Source of the DNA: Prochlorococcus marinus str. MIT 0919
Lineage (GTDB): Bacteria > Cyanobacteriota > Cyanobacteriia > PCC-6307 > Cyanobiaceae
Assembly: GCF_027359375.1 (NCBI RefSeq)
Contig: NZ_CP114779.1
Span: 1,417,598 to 1,481,597, forward strand
Reading direction: 5' to 3'
DNA: 64,000 nucleotides
Shown here one piece after another: positions 1 to 9,923 of the stretch (its first letter is position 1; each line of letters starts with the position of its first letter). The notes beneath the pieces were generated by a model. The model worked only from the letters and a program-made list of their open reading frames with translations, did not search any database and was not told where the DNA came from. A program made the translations under genes and the position numbers.

Positions 1-41
1 CTTGGTTTGCTTTACAACATCTTTCTTTTAGAAATGTATTT

Positions 42-722
42 CTAGATACTAGAAACGTTCTTTTCTTTTTGATTTTGCAGATATTCAAAAACACTTTTAT
101 CCCCTACATCCAGAGAGGATTCAAGACCAAATTTGCGCCAACCCATAATTAATAAAAGGACTGCGCTAAGTCCAAGTAAGCTTGCAATCGATAATAGACT
201 GAAGAATCCAAATAAATGTCCTAGCAGGCTTAGCGGGAGAAATAAAGTTAAACCTATTGCCTCTGGCCTGCGAAAACAAAAAAATTCTTTGAAGCCTAAA
301 CCTGTTAAAGCTGCAAAGAATGGACCAATGATGAGTTCTAGCTTTGGCGTGGAGGCAATACCCTCAAGCAAGTTTTGAGGACTTGAATAAAAAAGTAGTA
401 ATAAGAAACCCATACAACCTATCCCCCATAAAATTTTTAGACTTTGATGCAGAAAGACTATATATATATGAATCCATTTCAGTGCTAGGCCTAATGAAAT
501 ACTCATCGGTATAAGCCATAGCCAAGCACTCTCGGGTCCTATGGTGAACCAGTGCAAAAGACCTAGGCAAAAGGATAAGCCTAAAACTAGAACTGATATT
601 CGATATCTTTGGACCTCGATTTGATCTTTTAATGTAATCGTGTAACTACCATATATACCTTGCAATACAGGTTCGTTAACTGTCTCAAGACTACCTATGA
701 TATTTAGGTTTGGCTTATTCAT
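42..722 (-). CDS. DUF2301-type integral membrane protein
   Basis: A 226-residue protein with several hydrophobic segments between about residues 42 and 195 and a charged C-terminal tail. The block around GPFFAALTGLGFKEFFCFRR and the later DVGDKSVFEYL resemble the cyanobacterial DUF2301 family as I recall it; its function is unknown. Its ATG overlaps by four bases the stop of the glutathionyl-hydroquinone reductase gene upstream on the same strand, so the two are probably co-transcribed and translationally coupled. No catalytic motif is visible. Confidence 0.8.
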   Translation of the reverse strand: MNKPNLNIIGSLETVNEPVLQGIYGSYTITLKDQIEVQRYRISVLVLGLSFCLGLLHWFTIGPESAWLWLIPMSISLGLALKWIHIYIVFLHQSLKILWGIGCMGFLLLLFYSSPQNLLEGIASTPKLELIIGPFFAALTGLGFKEFFCFRRPEAIGLTLFLPLSLLGHLFGFFSLLSIASLLGLSAVLLLIMGWRKFGLESSLDVGDKSVFEYLQNQKEKNVSSI

Positions 723-1711
723 CGTGTATATGGTGCCAGACTATTCACTATATTCTCTATATTTGGACCATTTGGAATAATGTTGCTTGGATTTAATGGA
801 AAAAGTGCTCCAAAATAGTCTCTTCGCCATACGTTAGCGTCGCAAGTATTTTTAACTCCAGGAATACTAAAAAATGTTTTACGCCATTCCCAAATTTTCG
901 GGAATGCCCATAAAGGTTTTGCACTACATTTAAATAAGGGGGCATATACTGATTCCCATCGGATTAAAGTTGGGAAAAGCATAATGTCGGCTAGGGTTAA
1001 AGTATCACCACAAATCCAAGGCCCTTGTTTGGATAATTTCTTTTCTATCAAACTTAGAGAATGAAATAATTCAGAGCTGGCATCTTCATAAGCTTTTTGA
1101 GTACGAGCAAAACCACATCGATAAACCCCATCATTAATAGATGATTGCATCAGTTCGGAGCATTGCTTTATTTCATCTTGAATTCCCTTTGGGAAGAGAT
1201 TAATAGCATTTGACTTTACTGGCCAATCATTGAGCATTTTAATTAGTTGAGCACTTTCATTACCTAAAAGTTCTGGATTGTTTTTCCCTTTAGGTTTTGG
1301 ATCAATAATTGTAGGAACAGTTGCTCGATGACTTGGGGGCGTTCTGCAGAGTTTGTATAGCTCTAAGAGAGTCTTGCATCCCATAAAGTTTGGTTCAATT
1401 AACCACCTTCCTCCTTGGGGATCAGGTGTTGCTAATTTCAAATCAATATTATTTTGAAGACCTCTTAAGATATAAACAAGCCAGGTTCGATGTGCCCACG
1501 GGCAGCTTCTACCAATAATTAGAAAAGGAAGTTCATTTTTTGATCGATTTACTAGTGTTTCTGGATGTTGAATATGCGCATTGTTTTTTTGACTAGGCAC
1601 TCTTTTGTAATTGCCTTCTTTGTCAGCGGGTGCAAGGCCTTTCATGAGCTGAATCCATTCCCATTTCCATGTATCTCGAGTAAAGGCAACAATTGTTGGT
1701 GGAATTGACAT
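719..1711 (-). CDS. glutathionyl-hydroquinone reductase (ECM4/YqjG-type glutathione transferase)
   Basis: A 330-residue protein, the usual length for the Xi-class glutathione transferases that reduce glutathionyl-hydroquinones. The N-terminal thioredoxin fold carries the family signature SCPWAHRTW near residue 70, whose Cys is the catalytic nucleophile. The cis-Pro segment ATVPTIID and the glutathione-binding NESAQLI follow, then an all-helical C-terminal domain containing GDTLTLADIMLFPTLIRWE. It is cytosolic and likely detoxifies quinones, which is plausible in a photosynthetic cell. It overlaps the DUF2301 membrane-protein gene downstream by four bases (ATGA). Confidence 0.85.
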   Translation of the reverse strand: MSIPPTIVAFTRDTWKWEWIQLMKGLAPADKEGNYKRVPSQKNNAHIQHPETLVNRSKNELPFLIIGRSCPWAHRTWLVYILRGLQNNIDLKLATPDPQGGRWLIEPNFMGCKTLLELYKLCRTPPSHRATVPTIIDPKPKGKNNPELLGNESAQLIKMLNDWPVKSNAINLFPKGIQDEIKQCSELMQSSINDGVYRCGFARTQKAYEDASSELFHSLSLIEKKLSKQGPWICGDTLTLADIMLFPTLIRWESVYAPLFKCSAKPLWAFPKIWEWRKTFFSIPGVKNTCDANVWRRDYFGALFPLNPSNIIPNGPNIENIVNSLAPYTR

Positions 1712-1765
1712 GACAGCTAGCTTTTTGGCTATTTTCAGATAAAAGTAAGCTTTTTCTTGAATTTA

Positions 1766-2689
1766 ATGCCTGGTATTAATGTTTTATTAGTTGCTGGGAC
1801 TCATGGGAATGAAATAAATGCTCCTTGGCTTTTTGATCAATGGAAATCATATCCAGAGTTAATTAAACCTTATGGATTAAATTTATCTAAAGTTATTGGC
1901 AACCCTTTAGCAAGAGAAACTTGTAAAAGATATATAGATCAAGATTTGAATAGGAGTTTCACTAAACAAAATTTTAGTATTTCTCATAAGGATAATTACG
2001 AGATCAAACGAGCGAAAGAACTGGTTGATATATACGGAAGTGAAGGGAGGCTTTCATCTCAAATAGTCATTGATTTTCATAGCACGACATCATGTATGGG
2101 ATGCAGCCTCGTTGTATATGGAAGAAGGTCAGTTGATCTAGCACTTGCATCTTTAATTCAAAGTCGCATAGGAATACCAATATATTTACATGAAGGAGAT
2201 GAATCCCAAGCAGGCTTTCTCGTCGAATACTGGCCTTGCGGCCTTGTTGTAGAAATAGGTCCTGTCCCACAAGGAACACTTAACCATAAAATTATTCATC
2301 AGACATTAATTTCGTTGCAGGTATGTATTGAAGAAATTGCAAAAGTTAAATCTAGGAATGCACGCTTCCCTAAGAATTTAATTATTCATAGACATTTGAA
2401 AAGTATTGACTTCCCTAGAGATTCAAATGGAAAGCAATGTGCATATATACACTCTAGGTTGGACTGCAAGGATTGGTGTCTTGTTAAAAAAGGTACACCT
2501 TTATTTCAAAGTTTGAATGGAAACACAGTTCATTTCGATGACCCAGATTTACCCGATTCTATAATTCCAGTGTTTATAAACGAAGCTGCATATGCTGAGA
2601 AAGGAATTGCTATGAGTTTTACAATTAAAGAAATATGGGATGTCAAAGAAGAATGGAAGAATGATTTTTATAAATTGTTATTTGATTAA
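1766..2689 (+). CDS. aspartoacylase-like zinc carboxypeptidase-fold hydrolase
   Basis: A member of the AspA/AstE family, which removes the acyl group from N-acyl amino acids using one zinc ion. The Zn-binding motif GTHGNE lies near the N terminus. DLNRSF (substrate binding), DFHSTT (third Zn ligand) and VVEIGPV (catalytic Glu) follow in the expected order. The length, about 307 residues, is typical. I chose the ATG at 1766; an in-frame TTG at 1757 would add three residues. The real substrate in a cyanobacterium is unknown. The gene is divergent from the GST-family gene and converges on a small lipoprotein gene. Confidence 0.8.
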   Translation: MPGINVLLVAGTHGNEINAPWLFDQWKSYPELIKPYGLNLSKVIGNPLARETCKRYIDQDLNRSFTKQNFSISHKDNYEIKRAKELVDIYGSEGRLSSQIVIDFHSTTSCMGCSLVVYGRRSVDLALASLIQSRIGIPIYLHEGDESQAGFLVEYWPCGLVVEIGPVPQGTLNHKIIHQTLISLQVCIEEIAKVKSRNARFPKNLIIHRHLKSIDFPRDSNGKQCAYIHSRLDCKDWCLVKKGTPLFQSLNGNTVHFDDPDLPDSIIPVFINEAAYAEKGIAMSFTIKEIWDVKEEWKNDFYKLLFD

Positions 2690-2697
2690 AAATTTGA

Positions 2698-3030
2698 CTA
2701 CCCACATGCCCAGGTTGATTGTTCTTTAGTGCAAGGCAAATCAGTTTTCATTCCGTCATGCCAGTAAATTCTTAAACGGTCATCTTCAGATCCAAGTCTT
2801 AAAGTTATAGATTTTATGTATAAAACTTTTTTGCCAAATTCCTTTTTTAATCCTTTATAATTATTTTCAACTTTTATTATTGATTCCAGTTTGGAAACCC
2901 TATCTTCTAACTTGACTATATCAGATAATGAATTCTTTTTTTGTATAATTTTAGTAGATTTCTTACAGCCTGAATTTACTAATAGTGAAGCAATTATAAT
3001 TAGATATATTAATTTTTTTGATTTAATCAA
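2698..3030 (-). CDS. small putative lipoprotein of unknown function
   Basis: A 110-residue protein opening with a basic-hydrophobic signal segment ending in LLVNSGC, a lipobox-like site whose -3 residue (Asn) is unusual. A Lys-rich coiled-coil-like stretch (about residues 35-62) follows. The C-terminal part has the pattern LRLGSEDDRLRIYW and ends with a Cys pair (LPCTKEQSTWACG). The start codon is TTG. I do not recognise a family. It is transcribed away from psbA and converges on the aspartoacylase-like gene with an 8-base gap. Confidence 0.55.
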   Translation of the reverse strand: MIKSKKLIYLIIIASLLVNSGCKKSTKIIQKKNSLSDIVKLEDRVSKLESIIKVENNYKGLKKEFGKKVLYIKSITLRLGSEDDRLRIYWHDGMKTDLPCTKEQSTWACG

Positions 3031-3249
3031 TAGCTTTATTCCGCTTAAGTCAAGCTTACCTTAACTTTTTTACCAAAGCTAAGCTTTTTTTATAATTTAG
3101 ATATTGGGTCAATTTTTTATCTCAAATTGAGTGTTTTAAAAAGGTTTTCTATTTGTTCTGTCGTTCCAGAGGATTGCCGAACTACTAATATTTTCGACTT
3201 TCTTAATAAAGTTCTTTGTCTTTAGGGCGCGATTCTCGACATTTTCATC

Positions 3250-3255
3250 TATACT
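3250..3255 (+). promoter_or_regulatory. possible psbA -10 element
   Basis: TATACT lies 65 bases before the psbA start codon and would place transcription near 3262, just before the two leader hairpins. No good -35 box sits at the normal distance, so this is only a candidate. Confidence 0.3.
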
Positions 3256-3263
3256 CCATTCGG

Positions 3264-3305
3264 CGAGAAATATCTCGTTCTTAATTACCGTCCCAGTTTT
3301 GGGAC
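3264..3305 (+). promoter_or_regulatory. psbA leader with two consecutive hairpins
   Basis: Two perfect short stem-loops stand in series. The first is CGAGA-AATA-TCTCG (3264-3277). The second is GTCCCA-GTTT-TGGGAC (3290-3305), ending 15 bases before the psbA ATG. They sit where a 5' untranslated leader should be and leave little room for an exposed ribosome binding site. A role in mRNA stability or light-dependent translation is an inference. Confidence 0.5.
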
Positions 3306-3320
3306 TTAATTCACGTCCTC

Positions 3321-4403
3321 ATGACAACCCTTCAGCAGCAGCGTTCTTCGCTGCTTAAAGGTTGGCCACAGTTCTGTGAGTGGGTTACTTCAACTAACAA
3401 CCGTATTTATGTCGGTTGGTTTGGTGTATTGATGATCCCTTGCCTGTTGGCTGCAACCGCTTGTTTCATTGTTGCTTTCATTGCTGCTCCTCCAGTAGAC
3501 ATCGATGGCATCCGTGAACCTGTTGCTGGTTCATTTATGTATGGAAACAACATCATTTCTGGTGCTGTTGTTCCATCAAGTAATGCAATTGGCCTTCACT
3601 TCTACCCTATTTGGGAAGCTGCAACTGTTGATGAATGGCTTTACAACGGTGGCCCTTATCAGCTTGTAGTTTTCCACTTCCTTATTGGCATCTCAGCTTA
3701 TATGGGACGTCAGTGGGAGCTCTCATATCGTTTAGGTATGCGTCCTTGGATATGTGTTGCTTATTCAGCACCTGTATCTGCAGCTTTCGCTGTTTTCCTT
3801 GTTTATCCTTTCGGTCAGGGTTCATTCTCTGATGGAATGCCCTTAGGGATTTCAGGAACATTCAACTTTATGTTTGTGTTCCAGGCTGAGCACAACATTC
3901 TAATGCACCCATTCCATATGGCTGGCGTTGCTGGAATGTTTGGAGGAAGCCTTTTCTCTGCAATGCATGGTTCTTTGGTGACATCTTCACTTATTCGTGA
4001 GACCACCGAGACAGAGTCTCAGAACTATGGTTATAAGTTTGGTCAAGAGGAAGAAACCTACAATATCGTCGCAGCCCATGGCTACTTCGGTCGTTTGATC
4101 TTCCAATACGCAAGTTTCAATAATAGTCGCAGCCTTCACTTCTTCTTGGCAATTTTCCCAGTTGTTTGTGTTTGGTTGACTTCTATGGGCATTTGCACCA
4201 TGGCTTTCAACCTCAATGGCTTTAACTTCAACCAATCTGTAGTTGATGCAAACGGCAAGGTTGTCCCAACTTGGGGTGATGTTCTTAACCGTGCAAACTT
4301 AGGTATGGAAGTTATGCATGAGCGTAATGCTCACAACTTCCCTCTTGACCTTGCTGCTGCTGAGTCCACTTCTGTGGCTTTAGTTGCTCCAGCTATTGGT
4401 TAA
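3321..4403 (+). CDS. psbA: photosystem II reaction-centre protein D1
   Basis: A 360-residue D1 protein, the thylakoid membrane subunit that binds P680, pheophytin, QB and the Mn cluster. Visible landmarks are WVTSTNNR at the N terminus, MHPFH with the non-haem-iron and QB His, the [14 protein letters not shown] herbicide/QB loop with its Ser and second iron His, and the C terminus [12 protein letters not shown] followed by a 15-16-residue extension that CtpA normally removes. The residue equivalent to D1 position 130 is Gln (YMGRQWE), as in the standard rather than the high-light isoform. A strong terminator follows, so it is probably monocistronic. Confidence 0.99.
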   Translation: MTTLQQQRSSLLKGWPQFCEWVTSTNNRIYVGWFGVLMIPCLLAATACFIVAFIAAPPVDIDGIREPVAGSFMYGNNIISGAVVPSSNAIGLHFYPIWEAATVDEWLYNGGPYQLVVFHFLIGISAYMGRQWELSYRLGMRPWICVAYSAPVSAAFAVFLVYPFGQGSFSDGMPLGISGTFNFMFVFQAEHNILMHPFHMAGVAGMFGGSLFSAMHGSLVTSSLIRETTETESQNYGYKFGQEEETYNIVAAHGYFGRLIFQYASFNNSRSLHFFLAIFPVVCVWLTSMGICTMAFNLNGFNFNQSVVDANGKVVPTWGDVLNRANLGMEVMHERNAHNFPLDLAAAESTSVALVAPAIG

Positions 4404-4447
4404 TTCTAGTTATTCTAATTAGATAAATAACTTAAGTTTGAGTTTTC

Positions 4448-4476
4448 AAGCCCCCTCTTAGAGGGGGCTTTTTTTA
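4448..4476 (+). terminator. rho-independent terminator of psbA
   Basis: A perfect 10-base stem AAGCCCCCTC / GAGGGGGCTT with loop TTA, followed by a run of T, lies 45 bases after the psbA stop. Confidence 0.95.
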
Positions 4477-4563
4477 TCTATTTTATTAATTTATCTAAGG
4501 GCGTAATTGAATTGCTTCCTTTTTGCAGATATCTCTTTAAGATTTTGAGAAAGTCAGAGATTT

Positions 4564-5652
4564 ATGGGAAGCAGTTTCGGGGATCTTTTTCGGATAAGTA
4601 CCTTTGGGGAGTCACATGGAAGGGGAATTGGGGTGATTTTAGAAGGTTGCCCTCCAAGACTGGAATTAGATATTGACCATATACAATCTGAACTTGATAG
4701 AAGAAAACCTGGTCAAAGTAAAATTACTACTCCAAGGAAAGAAGCAGATCAGGTTGAAATTTTAAGTGGATTGATTGATAACACAACCTTAGGCAGCCCT
4801 ATATCAATGATTGTTAGGAATAAGGATTTTCGTCCTAATGATTACAGTGATATGAAAAGTGTTTTGCGACCTTCTCATGCTGATGGTACTTATTTTCTTA
4901 AGTATGGTGTACAGGCAGCCAGTGGAGGTGGGAGAGCTTCAGCAAGAGAGACAATAGGACGTGTGGCGGCCGGTGCAATTGCAAAGCAAGTTCTCAAAAA
5001 AGCTAACAATACCGAAATATTGGCTTGGGTTAAGCGTATTCACACTATTGAGGCGGAGATAGATCCCACCATGGTTGAATTCAAAGATATAGAAGCCAAT
5101 ATTGTTAGATGTCCTGATCAAGCTGTAGCTGAATTAATGGTTGATCGTATTCAAGAAATTAGTTTAGACGGTGATTCTTGCGGTGGAGTTATTGAGTGTG
5201 TAGTTCGCAATGCCCCAGTTGGATTGGGAATGCCAGTTTTTGATAAGTTAGAAGCAGATTTAGGAAAGGCATTATTGTCTTTACCTGCCTCTAAAGGCTT
5301 CGAAGTAGGTTCAGGCTTTGGTGGTACGTTGCTTAAAGGCAGCGAGCACAATGATATGTTTCTTCCTTCTGAGAAAGGGAGACTTAGAACTGCAACAAAT
5401 AATTCTGGTGGTATTCAAGGCGGAATTAGTAATGGAGAGCCGATTGTAATGCGAGTAGGTTTTAAGCCAACAGCCACTATTCGTAAAAACCAAGACACAG
5501 TAGATATTGAGGGAAATAAAACAGTGCTCACAGCAAAAGGTCGTCATGATCCATGTGTTTTGCCAAGAGCTGTCCCAATGGTTGAATCTATGGTTGCTTT
5601 AGTTTTAGCTGATCATCTTTTAAAGCAAAAAGGGCAGTGCAGTCTTTGGTAG
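4564..5652 (+). CDS. aroC: chorismate synthase
   Basis: A 362-residue enzyme for the last shikimate-pathway step, converting EPSP to chorismate with reduced FMN. All three family signatures are visible: [16 protein letters not shown] at the N terminus, [18 protein letters not shown] in the middle, and [17 protein letters not shown] near the C terminus. The ATG start at 4564 gives the standard [19 protein letters not shown] beginning. It is convergent with ftsH across a 41-base gap. Confidence 0.98.
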   Translation: MGSSFGDLFRISTFGESHGRGIGVILEGCPPRLELDIDHIQSELDRRKPGQSKITTPRKEADQVEILSGLIDNTTLGSPISMIVRNKDFRPNDYSDMKSVLRPSHADGTYFLKYGVQAASGGGRASARETIGRVAAGAIAKQVLKKANNTEILAWVKRIHTIEAEIDPTMVEFKDIEANIVRCPDQAVAELMVDRIQEISLDGDSCGGVIECVVRNAPVGLGMPVFDKLEADLGKALLSLPASKGFEVGSGFGGTLLKGSEHNDMFLPSEKGRLRTATNNSGGIQGGISNGEPIVMRVGFKPTATIRKNQDTVDIEGNKTVLTAKGRHDPCVLPRAVPMVESMVALVLADHLLKQKGQCSLW

Positions 5653-5693
5653 TAAGCATTTCTTCTCCGGTGAAAACCACGGAAAATTTCTGC

Positions 5694-7541
5694 TTATATA
5701 TATTCTGCAATTTTGACTTCACTCTTAATCAACAAATTTTGCAATTGTTCTGAATCAACTGTTTCTTTCTCAACAAGCATCTCCGCTAGCTCATCAAGTA
5801 CTTTTCTATTATCAATAAGAACTTTTGTAGCTCTCTTGTAAGCAAAATCAACTAACTGAGATACCTCTTCGTCAATTGTTGCAGCTGTATCTTCCGAGAA
5901 ATCCCTCTCAGAAGCAATATCTCGTCCTAGAAACATCCCTCCTTGAGATCTACCTAAAGCAACTGGACCAAGTTTTTCACTCATGCCAAAACGAGTCACC
6001 ATTTGCCTGGCAACTTGTGCGACTTGAGTAAGGTCGTTAGAAGCTCCTGTGGTGACTTCATCTTCTCCATAAACTATTTCTTCTGCAACTCTCCCACCTA
6101 GTGCTACAGCCATTTGATTTTGCAAATAAGAGCGAGAATAGAGTCCTGATTCCATTCGCTCTTCGCTAGGGGTAAAGAATGTCAAGCCTCCTGCTTGACC
6201 TCTTGGAATAATAGAAATTTTTTGCACAGGATCATAATCTGGCATTAATGCTCCGACTAAAGCGTGACCTGCTTCGTGATATGCAACTAATCTTTTACGT
6301 CTTTCACTCATTACGCGATCTTTTTTCTCTGGACCAGCCATTACACGTTCTATAGCATCTCCAACTTCATCATTGCTAACTTCAGTTAGTTCTCTTCTTG
6401 CTGCAAGGATTGCAGCTTCGTTTAGAAGGTTTGCAAGATCTGCACCAGTAAAACCGGGAGTTCTTCTTGCTACTTGATCAAGATCTACTGATTTTGAAAG
6501 AGTTTTTGCTCTTGCATGTACTTTTAATATTTGTAGCCTACCTAAGTAGTCTGGCCGGTCTACAACGACTTGCCTGTCAAACCTTCCAGGCCTCATGAGT
6601 GCTGCATCAAGAACATCTGGTCTATTAGTAGCTGCAACGATAATTATTCCTGTATTTCCTTCAAACCCATCCATTTCCGTAAGTAGTTGATTTAGGGTTT
6701 GCTCTCTTTCGTCATTCCCACCACCTAGGCCAGCACCTCTTTGTCGTCCAACTGCATCAATTTCATCAATAAAGACTATGCATGGAGCATTCTTTTTTGC
6801 CTGTTCAAATAAATCCCTGACTCTACTTGCGCCAACACCCACAAACATCTCTACAAATTCTGATCCTGAGATAGAGAAAAAGGGCACTGCTGCTTCACCT
6901 GCAACTGCTTTAGCTAAAAGAGTTTTCCCTGTACCTGGAGGACCAACTAAAAGAACTCCTTTTGGAATTTTTGCTCCAACTGCAGTAAAACGATCAGGAC
7001 TCTTTAAAAAGTCAACAACTTCAGAAAGTTCTAATTTTGCTCCTTCTATACCTGCAACATCTTTAAATGTGACTTGAGTAGAAGGTTCCATTTGCAAGCG
7101 AGCTTTACTCTTCCCAAAACTCATTGCAGGATTACCACCAGCTCCTCCTTGTGCGCGTCTAAATAGAAAAAATAGTCCTCCTAATAAAATTATTGGAAAA
7201 ATAAGACTACCTGCGGCTTGCTGGAAAGGACTTGCTTGACGAGTTGGTTGCACACCAATATCAACATTGTGTTCAGTGAGTAGTTGCAAAAGATCATTGT
7301 CTGGAGCAAGAGTTACTTCAGCTCTACTACCATCATTTTCAATAATTTGTGCTGTTCCATTGTCAGGAGAGATCGTTACTCTGCTGATTTGATTTTCTTC
7401 TACTGCTTCAATGAAATCGCTATATCTCAATGTTTTTGAATCACGGGAAGGATCTGGTTTATCCAATAAAGCAGTACCAACAAAAATTACTACCACTACC
7501 ATTAGGAAGTAGAGAGCAATGTTTCTCCAACGTTTGTTCAA
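5694..7541 (-). CDS. ftsH: ATP-dependent zinc metalloprotease FtsH
   Basis: A 615-residue membrane protease. Two transmembrane segments (about 8-24 and 112-127) flank a lumenal/periplasmic domain. Next come the AAA+ module with Walker A GPPGTGKT (200-207), Walker B IVFIDEID (255-262) and the second region of homology [19 protein letters not shown]. The M41 peptidase carries the zinc site HEAGH (422-426). In cyanobacteria FtsH complexes degrade damaged D1 during photosystem II repair, which fits its closeness to psbA. Which paralogue this is cannot be settled from one window. Confidence 0.97.
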   Translation of the reverse strand: MNKRWRNIALYFLMVVVVIFVGTALLDKPDPSRDSKTLRYSDFIEAVEENQISRVTISPDNGTAQIIENDGSRAEVTLAPDNDLLQLLTEHNVDIGVQPTRQASPFQQAAGSLIFPIILLGGLFFLFRRAQGGAGGNPAMSFGKSKARLQMEPSTQVTFKDVAGIEGAKLELSEVVDFLKSPDRFTAVGAKIPKGVLLVGPPGTGKTLLAKAVAGEAAVPFFSISGSEFVEMFVGVGASRVRDLFEQAKKNAPCIVFIDEIDAVGRQRGAGLGGGNDEREQTLNQLLTEMDGFEGNTGIIIVAATNRPDVLDAALMRPGRFDRQVVVDRPDYLGRLQILKVHARAKTLSKSVDLDQVARRTPGFTGADLANLLNEAAILAARRELTEVSNDEVGDAIERVMAGPEKKDRVMSERRKRLVAYHEAGHALVGALMPDYDPVQKISIIPRGQAGGLTFFTPSEERMESGLYSRSYLQNQMAVALGGRVAEEIVYGEDEVTTGASNDLTQVAQVARQMVTRFGMSEKLGPVALGRSQGGMFLGRDIASERDFSEDTAATIDEEVSQLVDFAYKRATKVLIDNRKVLDELAEMLVEKETVDSEQLQNLLIKSEVKIAEYI

Positions 7542-7588
7542 GGGACTTTTACTTGCAATGAAGAGATGTTAATAGGAATTTGGCAATA

Positions 7589-8761
7589 TTAGGCTTTGCG
7601 TAGTACTTCCACAACGCTTTTGAATGCAAACCATTCTGGTATCTCTTCTCCATTTCGGAGCATTTTCCTGAATTCAGTTCCGCTGAGCTTCTTTATATGT
7701 AGGTTCATTTCTTTTGCATGCTCGGCTGTGACATATCCCTTTTCTTCTGTGAAAACAAGGTTCAATGAAGGCACTGTATCCATCTTGAGCTCAGGAGCAA
7801 GCTTTTTAGCAAAATCCTGGGCTTCATATGGACCATAAAAGTCTTCTCCAGTAATGCTTGATTTGCATCCAGCCATATCGCGTCCAATTATGAAATGCGT
7901 ACAACCATAATTTCTTCTAATAATCATGTGTTGAAGAGCTTCCCTAGGCCCAGCCATATGCATTGAATAGGGTAGGTAAGCCCATCGAATTCTTGGATTG
8001 TTTACCTCTGCGGCTAACCTTTCATAGCTTTGGAACCTCACTTCTCCATCAATATCATCTTCTTGTGTAGGACCACATGTTGGATGTACTAAAACAACGG
8101 CATTTTTGCTTACATTCTTTGCTTCAAGGGCTCTAGTGAATAGTTCATAGTGTGCTCTATGGATTGGATTTCTACATTGAAATGCCACAACATTTTCGTT
8201 TTTGGGCAGTTGCTTTCTAACTTCTGCAGGGGTTTGACATGGGAAAACCCGTTTTGGAAGTTCTAAAGCTTTTATAGGACCTCCCATATAAAACCGTTTG
8301 CGATTAGATGCAATCATCCTCACTGCAGGGTGCTCTAAAGATGTGGTCCCATAACATCCTTTTGCTTCTAGGGCTTTGTCAGGTTCCCATTTCTCTTGAA
8401 TATGCAAAACGGCTAAATCTTGTCCTTTATATGTTAGTAGCACTTGGTCGTTGACTTGTAAGTCTTCTCTATCAGTGTCCATCACGATTGGTAGGCCAAA
8501 CAGCACCCCCCCAGTTGTTCTATGATTTTTAACCACTGATTCATAATCAGCTTGAAGCATAAATCCAGTTAGGGGAGAGAATCCACCAACTGCTAGTAAT
8601 TCAATATCGCATGCATTCCTGTCAGAACACTCTATCGTTTGAGTGGCTTGGCTTTTGATAGTTTTTTGAGTGCTTTCTGCGACAATTAAATCTACAAGAG
8701 TCCCACCATAGGGTTCTATAACCTCTGATTGAGTTGAATGGATTGATTGATTAGAGATCAT
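7589..8761 (-). CDS. sat: sulfate adenylyltransferase (ATP sulfurylase)
   Basis: A 390-residue enzyme that makes adenosine 5'-phosphosulfate from sulfate and ATP, the first step of sulfate assimilation. It shows the active-site motifs FQCRNPIHRAHYEL (the HxxH nucleotide-binding site) and HFIIGRDMAGCKS, plus LSGTEFRKMLRNGEEIPEWF at the C-terminal end of the catalytic domain. No APS-kinase domain is fused. It ends 47 bases before the ftsH start on the same strand. Confidence 0.97.
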   Translation of the reverse strand: MISNQSIHSTQSEVIEPYGGTLVDLIVAESTQKTIKSQATQTIECSDRNACDIELLAVGGFSPLTGFMLQADYESVVKNHRTTGGVLFGLPIVMDTDREDLQVNDQVLLTYKGQDLAVLHIQEKWEPDKALEAKGCYGTTSLEHPAVRMIASNRKRFYMGGPIKALELPKRVFPCQTPAEVRKQLPKNENVVAFQCRNPIHRAHYELFTRALEAKNVSKNAVVLVHPTCGPTQEDDIDGEVRFQSYERLAAEVNNPRIRWAYLPYSMHMAGPREALQHMIIRRNYGCTHFIIGRDMAGCKSSITGEDFYGPYEAQDFAKKLAPELKMDTVPSLNLVFTEEKGYVTAEHAKEMNLHIKKLSGTEFRKMLRNGEEIPEWFAFKSVVEVLRKA

Positions 8762-8841
8762 TAGCAGGACATTGATCTTGCAAATTCTCCCAGATAGAGA
8801 AGCAAAAAAACTATTATTTTCTCAGTAATTTTTTTTTCAAT

Positions 8842-8870
8842 AAAAAAGGAGCCTGTAAAAGGCTCCCTTT
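8842..8870 (-). terminator. rho-independent terminator of psbO
   Basis: An inverted repeat GGAGCC / GGCTCC with a 7-base loop is followed, on the minus strand, by TTTTTT. It lies about 32 bases beyond the psbO stop codon and before the sat gene. Confidence 0.85.
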
Positions 8871-8901
8871 AAATCTATGCACTTTTAGTACAAAAGGTTA
8901 A

Positions 8902-9693
8902 CTAGGCTTTGCGGCCATAGAGTTCTCCAATGATTTTCACATCAACTGGCTCTTTGGATCCAAGATCATTATCAGAAGGTTGTATGGCAACAAATGTACC
9001 AGCAAATTCTTCAGTATCAGAATCGACAGTGTCTATAGAAAGAGTGATAACTCCTTGCCCAGAAATGTCTCTTTTGATATTTTCCTTTGCAAGCTCTTCA
9101 TCATCACCTCCTAATGCAACTAGACCTTGGGCATATTCAACACCTGTGTCTTTTGCGCGACTTTTAGGGTCTAGGAAATCACCTGTTCTATAGCTTGGAG
9201 TGAATGTTGTTCCATTTGCTTCAGTCCCAGATTGAATGGACTTGCTCTTGAACTCAACAGACATATCCTTTGCTGAGAAGACGAAAGGATACTCTTCTCC
9301 GTTAGGAGCTAGTACTGTTATAAGTTGGAAATCAATACCACCTTTTTCTTTAAAGGTGCTACCTGAAACGTCGCCATAGACTTGCTCAACTGTTGTGTTG
9401 TTTCTAGGGCTAATTATTTTTGCGGGTGCAAAATCAGCTTTTGAACGCTTGGTTTTTGCAACCTTTACATACACTTGTGTTGGGTGCATGCAAATGTCTG
9501 TTAGACCCCCATCAATACTTAGGGATCCCCCTGATTCCGCTGGGAGGCTTGGGCAATCATTAGCTTTGCCGGTATTTACAATATCGGCAAATTTAGAATT
9601 ACCCCTTTCTCCGGAGGCGGAAGCACTACTTGGGGCAGATATAAAAGTGAGACAAAAAGCAAGCACCAGGGCTAGCAAAGGACGAAATCTCAT
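8902..9693 (-). CDS. psbO: photosystem II manganese-stabilising protein PsbO
   Basis: The extrinsic 33-kDa subunit that shields the Mn4CaO5 cluster on the lumenal side. I start it at the ATG at 9693 (263 residues) because this gives a proper signal peptide, MRFRPLLALVLAFCLTF ending SASA; the open frame extends to a TTG at 9741. The mature part has two Cys near its start (ANDCPSL and DICMHP) that form the conserved disulfide, then KADFAPAKIISPRNNTTVEQVYGD and the family block ISGQGVITLSIDTVDSDTEEFAGTF. It has its own terminator. Confidence 0.97.
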   Translation of the reverse strand: MRFRPLLALVLAFCLTFISAPSSASASGERGNSKFADIVNTGKANDCPSLPAESGGSLSIDGGLTDICMHPTQVYVKVAKTKRSKADFAPAKIISPRNNTTVEQVYGDVSGSTFKEKGGIDFQLITVLAPNGEEYPFVFSAKDMSVEFKSKSIQSGTEANGTTFTPSYRTGDFLDPKSRAKDTGVEYAQGLVALGGDDEELAKENIKRDISGQGVITLSIDTVDSDTEEFAGTFVAIQPSDNDLGSKEPVDVKIIGELYGRKA

Positions 9694-9720
9694 GGGTGGG
9701 AAGCCTAAGGGCCAAATACA

Positions 9721-9737
9721 GCGGTATAAAAAACCGC
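9721..9737 (-). other. small hairpin in the psbO 5' region
   Basis: GCGGT / ACCGC with a 7-base A/T loop lies 28-44 bases upstream of the preferred psbO ATG. It could be a leader hairpin. Confidence 0.35.
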
Positions 9738-9923
9738 TCAATTACTCAGTTGGGAGCTTACAGGGGGAATTGCGCGATATGTAAAGCGTTTTGCAGCTCT
9801 CAACAACCCGTAGCTTATTGGAGAATATAAAAAGTCGCTGAAAATTCTATGAACCCTTTGATAGCAAGCTTTTTCGATAATTTCTTATTTGGAAGCCAAT
9901 AAAAAAAATTTGATTAATTTTTT

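Noticed and set aside
3815..4235. Open frames antisense to psbA
   Set aside because: They mirror the conserved D1 coding sequence in the other strand and have no independent support.
5653..5693. Shared terminator between aroC and ftsH
   Set aside because: The short CCGGTG/CCACGG region does not pair well and has no clean T run.
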